The notes: generated by a model not told the origin, from the sequence alone. DNA of 52,066 bases from Velocimicrobium porci (GCF_009696045.1 NZ_VUMT01000016.1:1-52066), one strand, 5' to 3'. Positions 14,416-23,628 are shown, counted from the stretch's first letter. Numbers and translations: made by a program.

Positions 14416-15676
14416 CGCAAACTCCTTTCACGGTAAATGGATATACCTTTTCAAAAATAAGGGCATCTCTTTCCTTGTCCCAACCTGCGATTCTAATTAC
14501 CTCATCCACCCTGAAATTACGAAGATGCACTACATACTCAAAGCCCTGTAACTGCTTCAAAGAATCCTTTGTCGAATATCCAGTTGCCTGACTGATATAA
14601 TCTGCCATCTTATCTACTGCCATCTCACAAGATTCACCGTGAACGGAAGTCCAGCATTTATGACCAGTCATAGATGCTTTTGATAATCCTGCAGCCTCAG
14701 AGCCTTCCTTTACCTCACCAACAATCACTCTGTCCAAGTCCACAAGAAGCGCGGCTCTAGTAAGATCTCCAAGCTCATAACTAATCTTTGAATCTCCCTG
14801 ATTTGTCATTACATGGCAGCTAAATAAATCAGGATGTACCAAATCAAAAAGCTCCGCATTTTCCTGACAAATCATTACCGACTCGTCATATGGAATCTCA
14901 GCAATCATCGCATTCATAAGCGTTGTTTTACCACTTGCACCCTTACCGGTAAAAAGAATCCCCTTTGATGAAATCATACAATTCATAAGCTGATTAAAAT
15001 CTTCATTATCATCAGAGAAATATTTCTTACATTTACTCTGGCTAATCTTGATTTTTTTACTAGAATCCTTATGCCGAAACATTCCAGCTTCCTCTAAGGT
15101 TCCAAGATTATACTTGTTCTTAGGAATCTTTCTGATTGCTACCACTGGCTTTCCACCATCTACCAAAAGCCCGGAAATAACTGTTATTCGAAGAATAAAG
15201 TCATCCTGGCTTGCATCCGTAAAAGTCTGAATAGCATTTGCCGTACCAAGATTTACCTTGTTTCTCTCAAGAAGCTTTGTCACAAAGACCTTATACGCCA
15301 CCTCATCAGAAAAACTAATATCCGAACCGCTTCTTTTACCAGTCTTCTTAATACGAATACCTTCCGGTCCATACAGTTTAATATCAGAGATGGTTTCTTC
15401 ATGAATTAAGTCATCAATGATTCCATAACCCCAAAGCTCCTTTTTAATAAGGTCAACAACAAAATCTTTCTCTTCTTCTGTAAGTTCCTTACCAGTCTCA
15501 TCCTGATAATCCTTTAACTGTTCTCTCATGTCTTTTAATATTTTGTCTCTGGTGACATGAAGCCCTTCGACATTTTTCTTATTCAAATTGGCAAGAATCC
15601 CAGCGTCCTGTCTGGCATGAAATTCTGCTTCAATGAGTCTTGCCAATTCTACATATTCATTTTTTCTCTTATCCAT
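14372..15676 (-). CDS. TadA/CpaF-type secretion ATPase (copy 1)
   Basis: 434 residues of the VirB11/TadA/CpaF family that powers pilus assembly from the inner membrane. An N-terminal domain with ELWGYGIIDDLIHEETISDIKLYGP is followed by Walker A GKGASGKTT (about 244-252), VMICQENAELFD (Asp box) and DRVIVGEVKEGSEA (Walker B-like, about 330). Usual family length is about 400-470. ATG 15676 overlaps the previous gene's stop by 8 bases. A second, different copy is at 32809. Which one drives the pilus and which the T4SS cannot be told from sequence. Confidence 0.88.
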   Translation of the reverse strand: MDKRKNEYVELARLIEAEFHARQDAGILANLNKKNVEGLHVTRDKILKDMREQLKDYQDETGKELTEEEKDFVVDLIKKELWGYGIIDDLIHEETISDIKLYGPEGIRIKKTGKRSGSDISFSDEVAYKVFVTKLLERNKVNLGTANAIQTFTDASQDDFILRITVISGLLVDGGKPVVAIRKIPKNKYNLGTLEEAGMFRHKDSSKKIKISQSKCKKYFSDDNEDFNQLMNCMISSKGILFTGKGASGKTTLMNAMIAEIPYDESVMICQENAELFDLVHPDLFSCHVMTNQGDSKISYELGDLTRAALLVDLDRVIVGEVKEGSEAAGLSKASMTGHKCWTSVHGESCEMAVDKMADYISQATGYSTKDSLKQLQGFEYVVHLRNFRVDEVIRIAGWDKERDALIFEKVYPFTVKGVCDENDKYKYDPKESL

Positions 15677-16217
15677 CTTCTTCCTCCATTACCCTCTCAA
15701 CTTCATGATGAAGGTTCTTATCTTCGTTGATTCCTTTGTATATAAATACCGAGCCAATTGCGATTGCGATAACAACCACAAATAAAACCAGCTTTATAAG
15801 AAGCTTTCTCTGTGCCACAGGATCTGCCTGTTGCTGACGTCTTAATTTCATATCTTCTTCTCGCTTCAAAACAATTGCCTTTTCTTTTATCTTTTCTACA
15901 TCCTCAGTGGACTCATAAAAAAGCGTAATGGAAGGCTTAAAAAAGAAGCAGTATAAATATTTTCCATAGGTCATATCCTCTGTGTAATTACATCCAAAAG
16001 CCACTCCAATCAGTAACAACCCAAGAAACATGAGTATGCAAACAATTCTTGGGGTGTCACAGTAAAGCGGCAGTAACACATTGAGCAAAACTCCAGCAAT
16101 TACACTTCCGAAAAATACGATTTTTTGAAAAATAGTCTGGTTCTTTAAAGCATCAATACCAAATAATGCATCAGAATCAATCTCTTCCAAATTTACGTTT
16201 CTGTTCATCTGCGCCAT
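15669..16217 (-). CDS. membrane protein, PrgI/VirB3-like
   Basis: 182 residues with two close membrane helices (about 31-50 and 56-75), the segment TYGKYLYCFFFKPSITLFY just behind them, a charged helical stretch (EDVEKIKEKAIVLKREEDMKLRRQQQ) and a third helix (about 139-158). The first half resembles PrgI/VirB3-type T4SS proteins, which precede VirB4 in the channel. Ribosome site AAAGGAG. It lies between the VirB6-like and TadA genes. The assignment rests on pattern and context only. Confidence 0.55.
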   Translation of the reverse strand: MAQMNRNVNLEEIDSDALFGIDALKNQTIFQKIVFFGSVIAGVLLNVLLPLYCDTPRIVCILMFLGLLLIGVAFGCNYTEDMTYGKYLYCFFFKPSITLFYESTEDVEKIKEKAIVLKREEDMKLRRQQQADPVAQRKLLIKLVLFVVVIAIAIGSVFIYKGINEDKNLHHEVERVMEEEDG

Positions 16218-16235
16218 AAGCTATACTCTCCTTTC

Positions 16236-17111
16236 CTAGAACATTCTTGATGTTATTGCGTCACTACCCTTTACTAAACCACTGATTACAATTGGTGTAA
16301 TTGCCATCTGCACGGTAATCAAAATGCACTTATATACATTCGATGCTCCAGCAAGATTGAAATTCACAAGATTAGTGCAAAGCGATACTCCGGTCTTTAC
16401 CGCTACTACCATAAGCGCACCTGATATACAAAAACCAAAGAAGGTCTTTATATAAGTTAGCAATGACCTTGAAATATCATGCCCACCTGCTCCTAGTGCA
16501 ATCGCAATTCCTGCAAATGGCAGTATCATAAGTGGCTTTAAAATTCGCTGAAATGCACTACTTATAATAGATAGGCAGCTTGCAACCATTATGAATAAAA
16601 GTACAATTCCTCCTATCAAAAACAGCAACGAGCAACCTATCGTACTCCAGAATTTTTCAAGCCATTCTCCCGACAACTCGAAGCTTGGTAACTCTAAACA
16701 GCTATCGATTATGGATTCCATATCTCCGCTAACGGATAATGTGTAACCACTTGTTGCCGAAATCTTTCCTGTAATTCCATCCGTAAAATCAATGATGTAG
16801 CCCATAATGCTCCACATGTTTGCAGCGATGTATAAAATAATGCAGTATCTTAGTGCATCCTGCAGAAACCTTTGAGCCTGCTGACCAGGTGGGGCTGATA
16901 CCACAGTTTTATAAATTGCAATGATAAAAAATACTGTTGCAATCGGTACTGTAGCGTCTGCAATCGCATTGTAAAATGCATGTACCGTAGAATACGGGGT
17001 TCCACCACCTGCAAGCTTTGGGCTTGTTGTAAAGAGTGTCATGGCAATCTTCATAAGAGCATTCCAGACAGTAAAAGCACAGTTATATAACGCCTTTACA
17101 ATATCCGCCAT
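16236..17111 (-). CDS. VirB6/TrbL-like polytopic channel protein
   Basis: 291 residues with five to six membrane segments (about 50-68, 85-105, 155-182, 190-208, 220-240, 255-280) and glycine-rich links, as in VirB6/TrbL proteins that form the inner-membrane channel of T4SSs. In Firmicute ICEs this protein regularly follows a Maff2 gene, as here. Ribosome site AGGAAAGGAG, ATG 17111. The family is inferred from topology and gene order. Confidence 0.75.
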   Translation of the reverse strand: MADIVKALYNCAFTVWNALMKIAMTLFTTSPKLAGGGTPYSTVHAFYNAIADATVPIATVFFIIAIYKTVVSAPPGQQAQRFLQDALRYCIILYIAANMWSIMGYIIDFTDGITGKISATSGYTLSVSGDMESIIDSCLELPSFELSGEWLEKFWSTIGCSLLFLIGGIVLLFIMVASCLSIISSAFQRILKPLMILPFAGIAIALGAGGHDISRSLLTYIKTFFGFCISGALMVVAVKTGVSLCTNLVNFNLAGASNVYKCILITVQMAITPIVISGLVKGSDAITSRMF

Positions 17112-17174
17112 AACGTCTCCTTTCCTGAATTAAAAACCCCGACTCCTATAAATACCTTGGAGCCGGGTTACGTC

Positions 17175-17408
17175 TTAAGTAAGTGCTGTAATAAGAGCAC
17201 TTAATCCAACAAGCACACCACCGGCCACTACTGAGTAAACAGCCTGATGTTCACCCTGCTGATCCATCTGACGGAATGCCATAGCAAACTTGATGCCGCC
17301 ATAGACCAACATAACCGCTCCGATTGCACTACCAAGTGTAAGAAGTACAGACTTTAAACTTGTAATTGCCTTTGTGTAACTTGCTGCTGCTAAAACCATG
17401 TTTCCCAT
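17175..17408 (-). CDS. Maff2-family small membrane protein
   Basis: 77 residues with two hydrophobic helices (about 20-42 and 55-75) and the ASYTKAITSLKSVLLTLGSAIGAVMLVYGGIKFAMAFRQMDQQGE block typical of Maff2 proteins. These are VirB2-like small subunits of Firmicute ICE transfer systems. It is the first gene of an operon reaching to 9752. The 32-bp element copy A ends 56 bases upstream. Ribosome site AAGGAGA. The name is well supported; a pilin or channel role is inferred from VirB2 resemblance. Confidence 0.88.
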   Translation of the reverse strand: MGNMVLAAASYTKAITSLKSVLLTLGSAIGAVMLVYGGIKFAMAFRQMDQQGEHQAVYSVVAGGVLVGLSALITALT

Positions 17409-17463
17409 ATTTTCGTTCTCCTTTCCTTCTTGATAAGGGGTAATTCCTTAACCCTTTCATTAA

Positions 17464-17495
17464 GTACTTGGAGCCTGAAAATCGTGATTACAGAA
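17464..17495 (-). promoter_or_regulatory. 32-bp ICE control element, copy A
   Basis: On the minus strand it carries the blocks CTGTAATCACGA and GGCTCCAAGT, shared by all six copies. It lies 56 bases upstream of the Maff2 start and about 40 bases behind the toxN terminator, so it is placed as the start point of the Maff2-to-CpaB operon. Confidence 0.75.
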
Positions 17496-17534
17496 AAATA
17501 AGTAATTTTTTTATTTATCTGGCATATTTTTGCA

Positions 17535-17566
17535 TAAAAAAAGCACCTATCATTTCTGATAGATGC
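17535..17566 (-). terminator. terminator of toxN
   Basis: On the minus strand GCATCTATC and GATAGGTGC pair over a 6-base loop and are followed by seven T, 9 bases after the toxN stop. Confidence 0.88.
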
Positions 17567-17574
17567 CATATGTA

Positions 17575-18180
17575 CTATTTTTCTATTTTAGGATGATTCT
17601 TCTCCCACTCATCACATTTTTGTTCAAGCAACTTAAAATCTGGTGTTGCAGCTCTAATATATCCTATATTCATACGATTATTTATACGATTATTATATAC
17701 AGGATTAATATGCTTTTTTATAATTGTTGTTTCATTTTTTCTTACAAAATTAATTTCTTTTTGGAGCAATGCTTTATATGCTACATCTGATTCTGCATTG
17801 ACATCAACCTTTATCAATTCAGATTCAGGAACTGGTATCATATTATTGCATTGTATTTTGCTATAAAAATCAATTCCATCTGTGTCCTTAGAGTACATAA
17901 ACACAACAGGCTCTGTTGTATCCTTCAAAAGACAAATATCCTTTTTATACTTCTTGGTTGAGTAATCTGCTGGAAGCTTATCTCCCGTATATCCATTAAT
18001 AGCAAAATCTTTTCCATACTTTGGTGAACTTAAAGGAACAACATAATTGTATTTTCCCTTCTTTACTATTAAACCTATGAACTTTCTTGTATTCTTTTGA
18101 TCCGCATTTGATAATATCTTTTTAGGTTCAAATTTTCTCAAATACGATACATACGCTTCTGTAACTTCATATAATTCCAT
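17575..18180 (-). CDS. toxN: type III toxin, ToxN/AbiQ family endoribonuclease
   Basis: 201 residues. It cuts RNA at specific sites and is held inactive by a small repeat RNA; such systems stabilise elements and abort phage infection. Family marks are YVSYLRKFEPKKI near the N-terminus, RKFIGLIVKKGKYNYVVPLSSPK (about 35-57), IDFYSKIQCNNMIPVPES (about 104-121) and the helical C-terminal KALLQKEINFVRKNE. ATG 18180 has GGAGAAG just upstream; the frame reaches 18207 but would overlap the terminator that separates antitoxin and toxin. The layout promoter, repeats, terminator, toxin is the classic ToxIN order. Its presence between two transfer operons shows a cargo insertion. Confidence 0.88.
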   Translation of the reverse strand: MELYEVTEAYVSYLRKFEPKKILSNADQKNTRKFIGLIVKKGKYNYVVPLSSPKYGKDFAINGYTGDKLPADYSTKKYKKDICLLKDTTEPVVFMYSKDTDGIDFYSKIQCNNMIPVPESELIKVDVNAESDVAYKALLQKEINFVRKNETTIIKKHINPVYNNRINNRMNIGYIRAATPDFKLLEQKCDEWEKNHPKIEK

Positions 18181-18193
18181 ATCTTCTCCAAAC

Positions 18194-18226
18194 AAATAAA
18201 AGGGCAAAGCAAAACACTTTACCCTT
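18194..18226 (-). terminator. terminator between antitoxin repeats and toxN
   Basis: AAGGGTAAAG and CTTTGCCCTT pair on the minus strand over a 7-base loop, followed by TTATTT. In ToxIN loci this partial terminator sets the excess of antitoxin RNA over toxin mRNA. Confidence 0.85.
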
Positions 18227-18229
18227 CAT

Positions 18230-18335
18230 CTCACACTTAACGGTAGTGAATCTCCAAAATATTATCGCTCACACTTGACGGCAGTGAATCTCCAAAATAT
18301 TATCGCTCACACTTAACGGTAGTGAATCTCCAAAA
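18230..18335 (-). ncRNA. toxI: ToxI-type antitoxin RNA, 2.8 tandem 38-nt repeats
   Basis: Copies start at 18230, 18268 and 18306 (the last shortened to 30 bases). The first two differ at two positions; the differences change AACGGT to GACGGC and keep pairing with the AGTG side. Repeats are contiguous, transcribed toward toxN, and followed by the terminator. A minus-strand -10 box TATAAT (18357-18362) precedes them; the -35 box is poor. Each unit is expected to form one pseudoknot that binds one toxin monomer. Confidence 0.85.
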
Positions 18336-18388
18336 GACATTACTGTCTTTACATACATTATATGCAACAGCCAGCAAAAAATACAGTA

Positions 18389-18416
18389 TTGACTTTTATA
18401 AATTTTATGGTATAAT
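18389..18416 (+). promoter_or_regulatory. plus-strand promoter with no gene behind it
   Basis: TTGACT (18389-18394), 16-base spacer, TATAAT (18411-18416). It points away from toxI and toward the 3' end of virD4, in antisense. Only a hairpin region follows. Confidence 0.55.
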
Positions 18417-18433
18417 ATATGCCCTTATTTGTT

Positions 18434-18483
18434 AATTTGATGCAATATAGTATATCATATTGTACTTGGTTTGTCATCAAATT
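18434..18483. other. hairpin between virD4 and toxI (possible small RNA or terminator)
   Basis: AATTTGATG (18434-18442) pairs with CATCAAATT (18475-18483), with an inner CAATAT/ATATTG pair. It lies 4 bases after the virD4 stop on one strand and just downstream of the plus-strand promoter on the other. Confidence 0.45.
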
Positions 18484-18487
18484 TTAT

Positions 18488-20818
18488 CTATAATATTTTT
18501 GCAAAATTTTTTATTTCATCGATGGTACAATCAGTCGGGAACATCTTCTGTATTCTGTCTGCACCATAGTCTGCCATAATAAGCTCATATAAAAACCTAA
18601 TCTGCGCCTTTGTATATCCCGCCTGAATAAGGTTTTGAACCGTTTCTGCTCGTCTGACATATCTGTTTCTTGCCTCCATACTGTCATCATCTTTATCCTT
18701 GTAAATTGAAAAATCCACAGGAATGTTAGAATGCTCATCTACATATTTTTCATAATTTTCATGCAAGGTTTTCTGCATTGCTTCTGTAAGCTTTAATGTT
18801 GTTACCGGAGCATCCATCTTCCCTGCAAGAATAAGATTATTTACATCGGCTTCAGTAAGTCTGATAATTGGACTACCTGCTTCCCTTATCTTTTTTGCCT
18901 GAGCTTCAGCAACCTCCCCGCAAAGGAAAAAGGATGAGTTCTCCGCCTTAAACATTTCTCTTTTCTGTCTGGTCTTCTTTGGATCATACGGATTATGTTT
19001 TCTGCAAAGAAGCTTCACAAACGGTGTCTTTTCCATACGACACTTTGTTTCAAATAATGGATCAGCACCCTTTATAACAATGGCACACTCTCCATCCTTC
19101 TTCATTGCAAAGATATCTTCTGCAGATAACAGCGGCTTTTGCATAACATCTTCTGACCGTGAGCTACTTCCCTTATAATCCTTCGCATCTGAATCACTGG
19201 CTTTATGAATTGTCTGCGTTCCAAAATGCTTACTAAGATATTCGCAGGAATCCATATCGGGGGCACCTAAAATATCAATAATTGAACAGTTACCAATTAA
19301 GTCCTTGTCCATATCAAACTTAGGAAATTTTCGCTTAAGCTGAATCAAGTTCTGAACAATAATCACAGCCGACATATTTCTGCTTCGCATTGTTGAAAGC
19401 TTTTCTACAAAGGAATCCGGCAATGTAACATTGGCAAATTCGTCCATAAGAAAAGTCAGATGATGAGGCAACGTCTCATGCAGCTTGGGATCAATTGCTG
19501 TAAGGTGATATAGCTCATCAAAGAACAACGAATACACCATACTTGGAATCCAGTCATAGTATCGCTTATCTTCTGATGTAACGATGAATAATATTCTCTT
19601 ACCAGTACTTGACTGCTCTGTCGGCTTTGAATAGCCAAAGCTTTCACTAATCTTAATTTCATCCTCAGATAACAAATCAATAACACACTGCAATTTCATA
19701 TATCTGCAATGCGCATCAAGGCTGGCAACAATGGATGATGTTGTTTCCGCTGCACCGTTATAATACTTTTCAATTGCAACATAGCCAGGAAAATCCGAAT
19801 CATGAGATTTCTTCCACTTAAGCTGAGCTTTCTTTGCAATATCTAAAATTCCACCAGGTCTGTTATCAATCGATCCATCCGCTTTTGTATATACTGTAGT
19901 TGCATTAAGGAGCTTTACAAAGGTTGCCCAGTTTCGCTCGTCTTCTACAATATATTCCTTCATGATATAGATAAGTGAAGTAAGAAGTACTTCCGCACTC
20001 TGCTCAAAGAACTGGTCATTTCCGCCACCAGCTTCATCCTGCGGAGTTGTTGCTTTCATAAGAATACCTGCAATGGACATAATATCTGACTCATTTCTGA
20101 TATAACGGAATGGATTAAAATGGATACTCATAGGCATTCCTTCTTCCGACTCAACATTCATGACCATTACTTCATATCCGTTATCTTCAAAATACTGCCC
20201 TGTCTGCTTATAGAGCTCGCCCTTAGGATCCGTGACCAGAAAATTACCGCAGAGCTGACTAAGCATCGGACGTGCAAGTCGAAATGACTTACCTGAACCT
20301 GGAGGTCCTACCACAAGCATATTAAGATTTGATGTCTTAACATTATCGATTGATAAATACACTCCTTCCGCCAGCCAGTAATTCTTACAATTTACTGTAA
20401 GTTTTTCTGAAATACCCGCATCGCCTGTTACAACCTCAATCTCATTATCTGGGTCATGATTCGCAAACTGCCTTGTAAAGTCCTTTGCATTCCCCCACTT
20501 GGCAACACCATATTCCTGACCAGCAAATGGATGTTCAAATTTGGTTGCTATAATAATAAAAATCATGGAAAACATTACCCAAAAGACACCAATAAAGATA
20601 GGGGTCGCTTTCGTAACCCCTACCAAGAAATGGTGCTTAAGAATAATGAAATCATTAAAGTTTGCCATAAACTCCCACAAGTCATTTTCCGGCATCCATA
20701 CAGCTCCACATAAAAATCCAAGATAAATACAAATAACCGTACCTATTCCATAGATAATCAATGTCTCCTTTAATGTTCTGGTATGCTTCTTAAGGGATGT
20801 TCCACTATTCTTACCCAT
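18488..20818 (-). CDS. VirD4-type coupling protein (CD1115-like)
   Basis: 776 residues. This ATPase brings the relaxase-DNA complex to the transfer channel. Two N-terminal membrane helices (about 20-41 and 68-92) precede EYGVAKWGN (about 102-110), Walker A GPPGSGKS (171-178), FLVTDPKGELY, and the Walker B region LTFLMDEFANV (about 445). A helical C-terminal region follows. Length and the N-terminal EYGVAKW block fit the VirD4/TraG group of Firmicute ICEs. It is last of the operon that starts at copy B of the 32-bp element; the preceding gene ends 3 bases upstream. A GGGGAAG ribosome site lies upstream. Confidence 0.92.
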   Translation of the reverse strand: MGKNSGTSLKKHTRTLKETLIIYGIGTVICIYLGFLCGAVWMPENDLWEFMANFNDFIILKHHFLVGVTKATPIFIGVFWVMFSMIFIIIATKFEHPFAGQEYGVAKWGNAKDFTRQFANHDPDNEIEVVTGDAGISEKLTVNCKNYWLAEGVYLSIDNVKTSNLNMLVVGPPGSGKSFRLARPMLSQLCGNFLVTDPKGELYKQTGQYFEDNGYEVMVMNVESEEGMPMSIHFNPFRYIRNESDIMSIAGILMKATTPQDEAGGGNDQFFEQSAEVLLTSLIYIMKEYIVEDERNWATFVKLLNATTVYTKADGSIDNRPGGILDIAKKAQLKWKKSHDSDFPGYVAIEKYYNGAAETTSSIVASLDAHCRYMKLQCVIDLLSEDEIKISESFGYSKPTEQSSTGKRILFIVTSEDKRYYDWIPSMVYSLFFDELYHLTAIDPKLHETLPHHLTFLMDEFANVTLPDSFVEKLSTMRSRNMSAVIIVQNLIQLKRKFPKFDMDKDLIGNCSIIDILGAPDMDSCEYLSKHFGTQTIHKASDSDAKDYKGSSSRSEDVMQKPLLSAEDIFAMKKDGECAIVIKGADPLFETKCRMEKTPFVKLLCRKHNPYDPKKTRQKREMFKAENSSFFLCGEVAEAQAKKIREAGSPIIRLTEADVNNLILAGKMDAPVTTLKLTEAMQKTLHENYEKYVDEHSNIPVDFSIYKDKDDDSMEARNRYVRRAETVQNLIQAGYTKAQIRFLYELIMADYGADRIQKMFPTDCTIDEIKNFAKIL

Positions 20819-20821
20819 AGA

Positions 20822-22270
20822 CTATCTTCCCCTTCCTGCGACTTTCGAAATCGCTTCCTTTGCAGAATCTGTTACACTCTTTGCAATATCAGAACCCTTC
20901 ATTTCTTTTGTGGTTCCATCATGCTTTGTCACAGAATATGTTGCGTCGTCCTTAATAAAAACCTTGGCTGTTTTAGAATCCATTGACTCAATCATTACAC
21001 CCTTTACAAGACCTTCTGATATTTCCATGCACATCACTTCTTCTCCATCCGGCATAAGCTTTGCTACAGGAACTGCAACTGTAGAATATAAGGTTTCCTC
21101 ATAATCCGTTTTATCTGAGACACTTCTGTTATGAGCATTAACAAATTCCTTCGCTTCTTCGCTACTACACTCACTTGCTTCTTTTGGTGTCTCACCCTCA
21201 GAAGCCTTTCTAAAATTTGCTTCTACATACTCCTGATACTTCTTGAAACGTTCTTCTGACTGAACAACAGCAGTCTTTTGACCATTTTCAAGACCAGCCT
21301 CTTTAAGCATTGCCGGAATCTGTTTCTTCCACTGTTCTTTACTAAGACCATAATCAGAGAAAATCTTAATTTCAGAGCTTCCAGGCATACGCACCTTGTA
21401 CTCCGAATAAATATGACCTGTATCGTCTTTTCTAAACTCACGCTTAATCATATGGATTTTCTCATCGCTGGTAGTCTGACTGTAAAATACCTCGCCACTT
21501 TCCGGCACATGATCTTCATCCCTTACAGGCCACATACAATCATACGGCGTATACTCTCGAACGATGCCACACACCTCTTCCTGTGCTAAAGCCTTCTCAG
21601 GATCTTTTTCAAAAAGACTTCCTTCTCCCTGCTTTAAGTACTCTGCAAAATCGATTTCATTTTCATGCTCCATCTTTTCCTTGGATTCCTTAAGTAAATC
21701 TGCATTTTCGCTCTTAGCATCAAGTAACATCGCAAGCTCCTTTTCTGCAGCTTCACGCTCAACATCACTGGTTGCATTAGCAATCTTTTCTTTTGCCATA
21801 ACAATCTTTGCGTCAAGAACCTTGTCCTTATCCTCTTCCCCACTAATTCGTCTCTCCATAACTGCTTTAATCTGCTCTTTATGGATTCCTACATCCTGAG
21901 CAGGTACCGCTACAGGAATATAATCATCATTAGGGTTAAGGTCTGGCATGATGCAGTATCTGAGATTATATTTCTCACAATACAAATCAAAATCGGACTT
22001 CATAATCTTGGTTCCGTCCGATTCGATACGGATAACTTTTTCCTCAAACATTTCCTTTGGAAATTCCAAAATAGGAGGAACTCCTTTGGAAATCTCCTGC
22101 ATCTTCTTCCAATCGCAGTTTCCCGGTTTATTCAAATACTTAGTATGATGACGATCTGTAAGTGCTTTAATAGCCTTTGCCATAAGGGCAATCATCGCCT
22201 TGCTTCCCTTAAAAAGATAGTAAACTCCCTTATATTCCATCTCTACTACCTGTGAAATTTCATCTGCCAT
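20822..22270 (-). CDS. PcfB/DUF3801-like relaxosome or coupling accessory protein
   Basis: 482 residues. The N-terminal domain (about 1-125) with YYLFKGSKAMIALMAKAIKAL and FDLYCEKYNLRYCIMPD resembles PcfB/DUF3801 proteins, which sit next to VirD4 genes and link the relaxase complex to it. The rest has an acidic coiled-coil part (about 130-215), a middle domain (EYTPYDCMWPVRDE...) and a basic end (AISKVAGRGR). Family PcfB proteins are much shorter, so this is an extended version. Ribosome site AAAGGAGAG. Directly upstream of virD4 in the same operon. Confidence 0.6.
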   Translation of the reverse strand: MADEISQVVEMEYKGVYYLFKGSKAMIALMAKAIKALTDRHHTKYLNKPGNCDWKKMQEISKGVPPILEFPKEMFEEKVIRIESDGTKIMKSDFDLYCEKYNLRYCIMPDLNPNDDYIPVAVPAQDVGIHKEQIKAVMERRISGEEDKDKVLDAKIVMAKEKIANATSDVEREAAEKELAMLLDAKSENADLLKESKEKMEHENEIDFAEYLKQGEGSLFEKDPEKALAQEEVCGIVREYTPYDCMWPVRDEDHVPESGEVFYSQTTSDEKIHMIKREFRKDDTGHIYSEYKVRMPGSSEIKIFSDYGLSKEQWKKQIPAMLKEAGLENGQKTAVVQSEERFKKYQEYVEANFRKASEGETPKEASECSSEEAKEFVNAHNRSVSDKTDYEETLYSTVAVPVAKLMPDGEEVMCMEISEGLVKGVMIESMDSKTAKVFIKDDATYSVTKHDGTTKEMKGSDIAKSVTDSAKEAISKVAGRGR

Positions 22271-22287
22271 AAATTCATCTCTCCTTT

Positions 22288-23628
22288 CTACTTGTTCGGT
22301 CTTGCGACCATAATGGCATTCTTTGTACGAAGCTTTTGATATACAACTCCGTTACTTTCATTCAATGCTTCTACTGCATAACCATTTCCGATATAAATTG
22401 CCACATGATAAATGCCCATATATCTTCCATTACTGCTACCACCGTAATAAATCAGATCTCCGGGCTTTAAATCCATCGTGTCTAATGTTTTACCTTTTTC
22501 ATTTAAAACTCTTGCTCCTTCAGCTGCTGTCGGAGGATAGCCTGAACCATAGCTTATATCTGTACCCGCATCATTCCATGCGTAGTACGCTAGCGAACTA
22601 CAATCATACGCAGAACCACTTGTTCTATTTGCCTGACTGTACGGATATCCCACCTTACTCAATGCATATCTAACAACCTTTTCTTGTGTTTCATCACAAG
22701 TAATTGAATCCACAATGTCATTAATCTCATCATCCGTCATATAGCTATTGATAAATACATCTGGCTCCGACGAGAAGAAAGATAAAAATCCGGTAATCGC
22801 ATCACTAACTGCTTTTAAAGGCTGTAATACCGAAAAGATAAACATCACAATAATCATGACCACAGTTGCTATTACCATAAAAATAGCAAGATATGGTGCA
22901 ACTATCGCTGCAAGCTTTGCCATAAGTGATTTCACCCAGCGCATAGGATTAATAAAATCCACAAAGGTCTTTAAAAGACCAGACACTCCATCTGCAAATG
23001 CATTACCTGTAGACTTATCATTTACAAGATCATTAGACATGTCTTTTTTCGCTCTGAGTAATGTAGCAACAGACGTCTTTGATGCTGCCTTTTTCTGCTC
23101 CTTCGCCTTTTCTTTCTTGGCCAAATCCTGCTTTTTATCAAGATCCTTTTTCTTAGCTTCCTTATCAAATTTTGAATCATCTGAAAATCTATCTTCGCTA
23201 TCTCTGCTAAAGGTTTTCTCAGACACTTCCTCTTTTTCCTCAAAGCTCACCTTATCAGGCTTTGTATTACTAGATTCAAGCCTTGCATTTTCATCTGATA
23301 AAGAACGAGAATGAGAAACATCCACCTTTTCCTGATAGTAAGACGGATTACCAGAAACCTCACCTTCTGATGGATGGATTGATTTTTCCTTAAGTTCTTT
23401 CTTCTTGTCCTTAATCTCAGCTATTATCTGTTTCTGTTCACTAACAGATCTCTTGTTCTTCTCAGCTGAGAATCGAACTGCTTTTTCTGCCATCTCGTCT
23501 AACGAAGCTGAGGCAGCTTCATTACTGTCAGTAGTAAATCTTGCTGCCTCATCAACCACAAATCTTTTCATATCATCCGTGAAATTATTCTTAGACGAGA
23601 AAGCTACTTTGGATTCTTTAAACCCCAT
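22288..23628 (-). CDS. NlpC/P60 peptidoglycan hydrolase of the transfer system
   Basis: 446 residues: a long charged cytoplasmic N-terminal region (about 1-190, with a Lys/Glu coiled coil KKKDLDKKQDLAKKEKAKEQKKAA), one membrane helix (about 240-270), then a C-terminal NlpC/P60 domain with catalytic Cys in AYDCSSLAYYAW (C343) and His in YHVAIYIG (about 408). It opens the cell wall for the channel (VirB1-like role). ATG 23628 is 8 bases behind GGAGG and overlaps the virB4 end by 11 bases. The large N-terminal region may contact T4SS parts. Confidence 0.88.
   Translation of the reverse strand: MGFKESKVAFSSKNNFTDDMKRFVVDEAARFTTDSNEAASASLDEMAEKAVRFSAEKNKRSVSEQKQIIAEIKDKKKELKEKSIHPSEGEVSGNPSYYQEKVDVSHSRSLSDENARLESSNTKPDKVSFEEKEEVSEKTFSRDSEDRFSDDSKFDKEAKKKDLDKKQDLAKKEKAKEQKKAASKTSVATLLRAKKDMSNDLVNDKSTGNAFADGVSGLLKTFVDFINPMRWVKSLMAKLAAIVAPYLAIFMVIATVVMIIVMFIFSVLQPLKAVSDAITGFLSFFSSEPDVFINSYMTDDEINDIVDSITCDETQEKVVRYALSKVGYPYSQANRTSGSAYDCSSLAYYAWNDAGTDISYGSGYPPTAAEGARVLNEKGKTLDTMDLKPGDLIYYGGSSNGRYMGIYHVAIYIGNGYAVEALNESNGVVYQKLRTKNAIMVARPNK

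Noticed and set aside
18230-18335. CRISPR array
   Set aside because: Repeats are contiguous without spacers and lie directly upstream of a ToxN-type gene; antitoxin RNA explains them fully.
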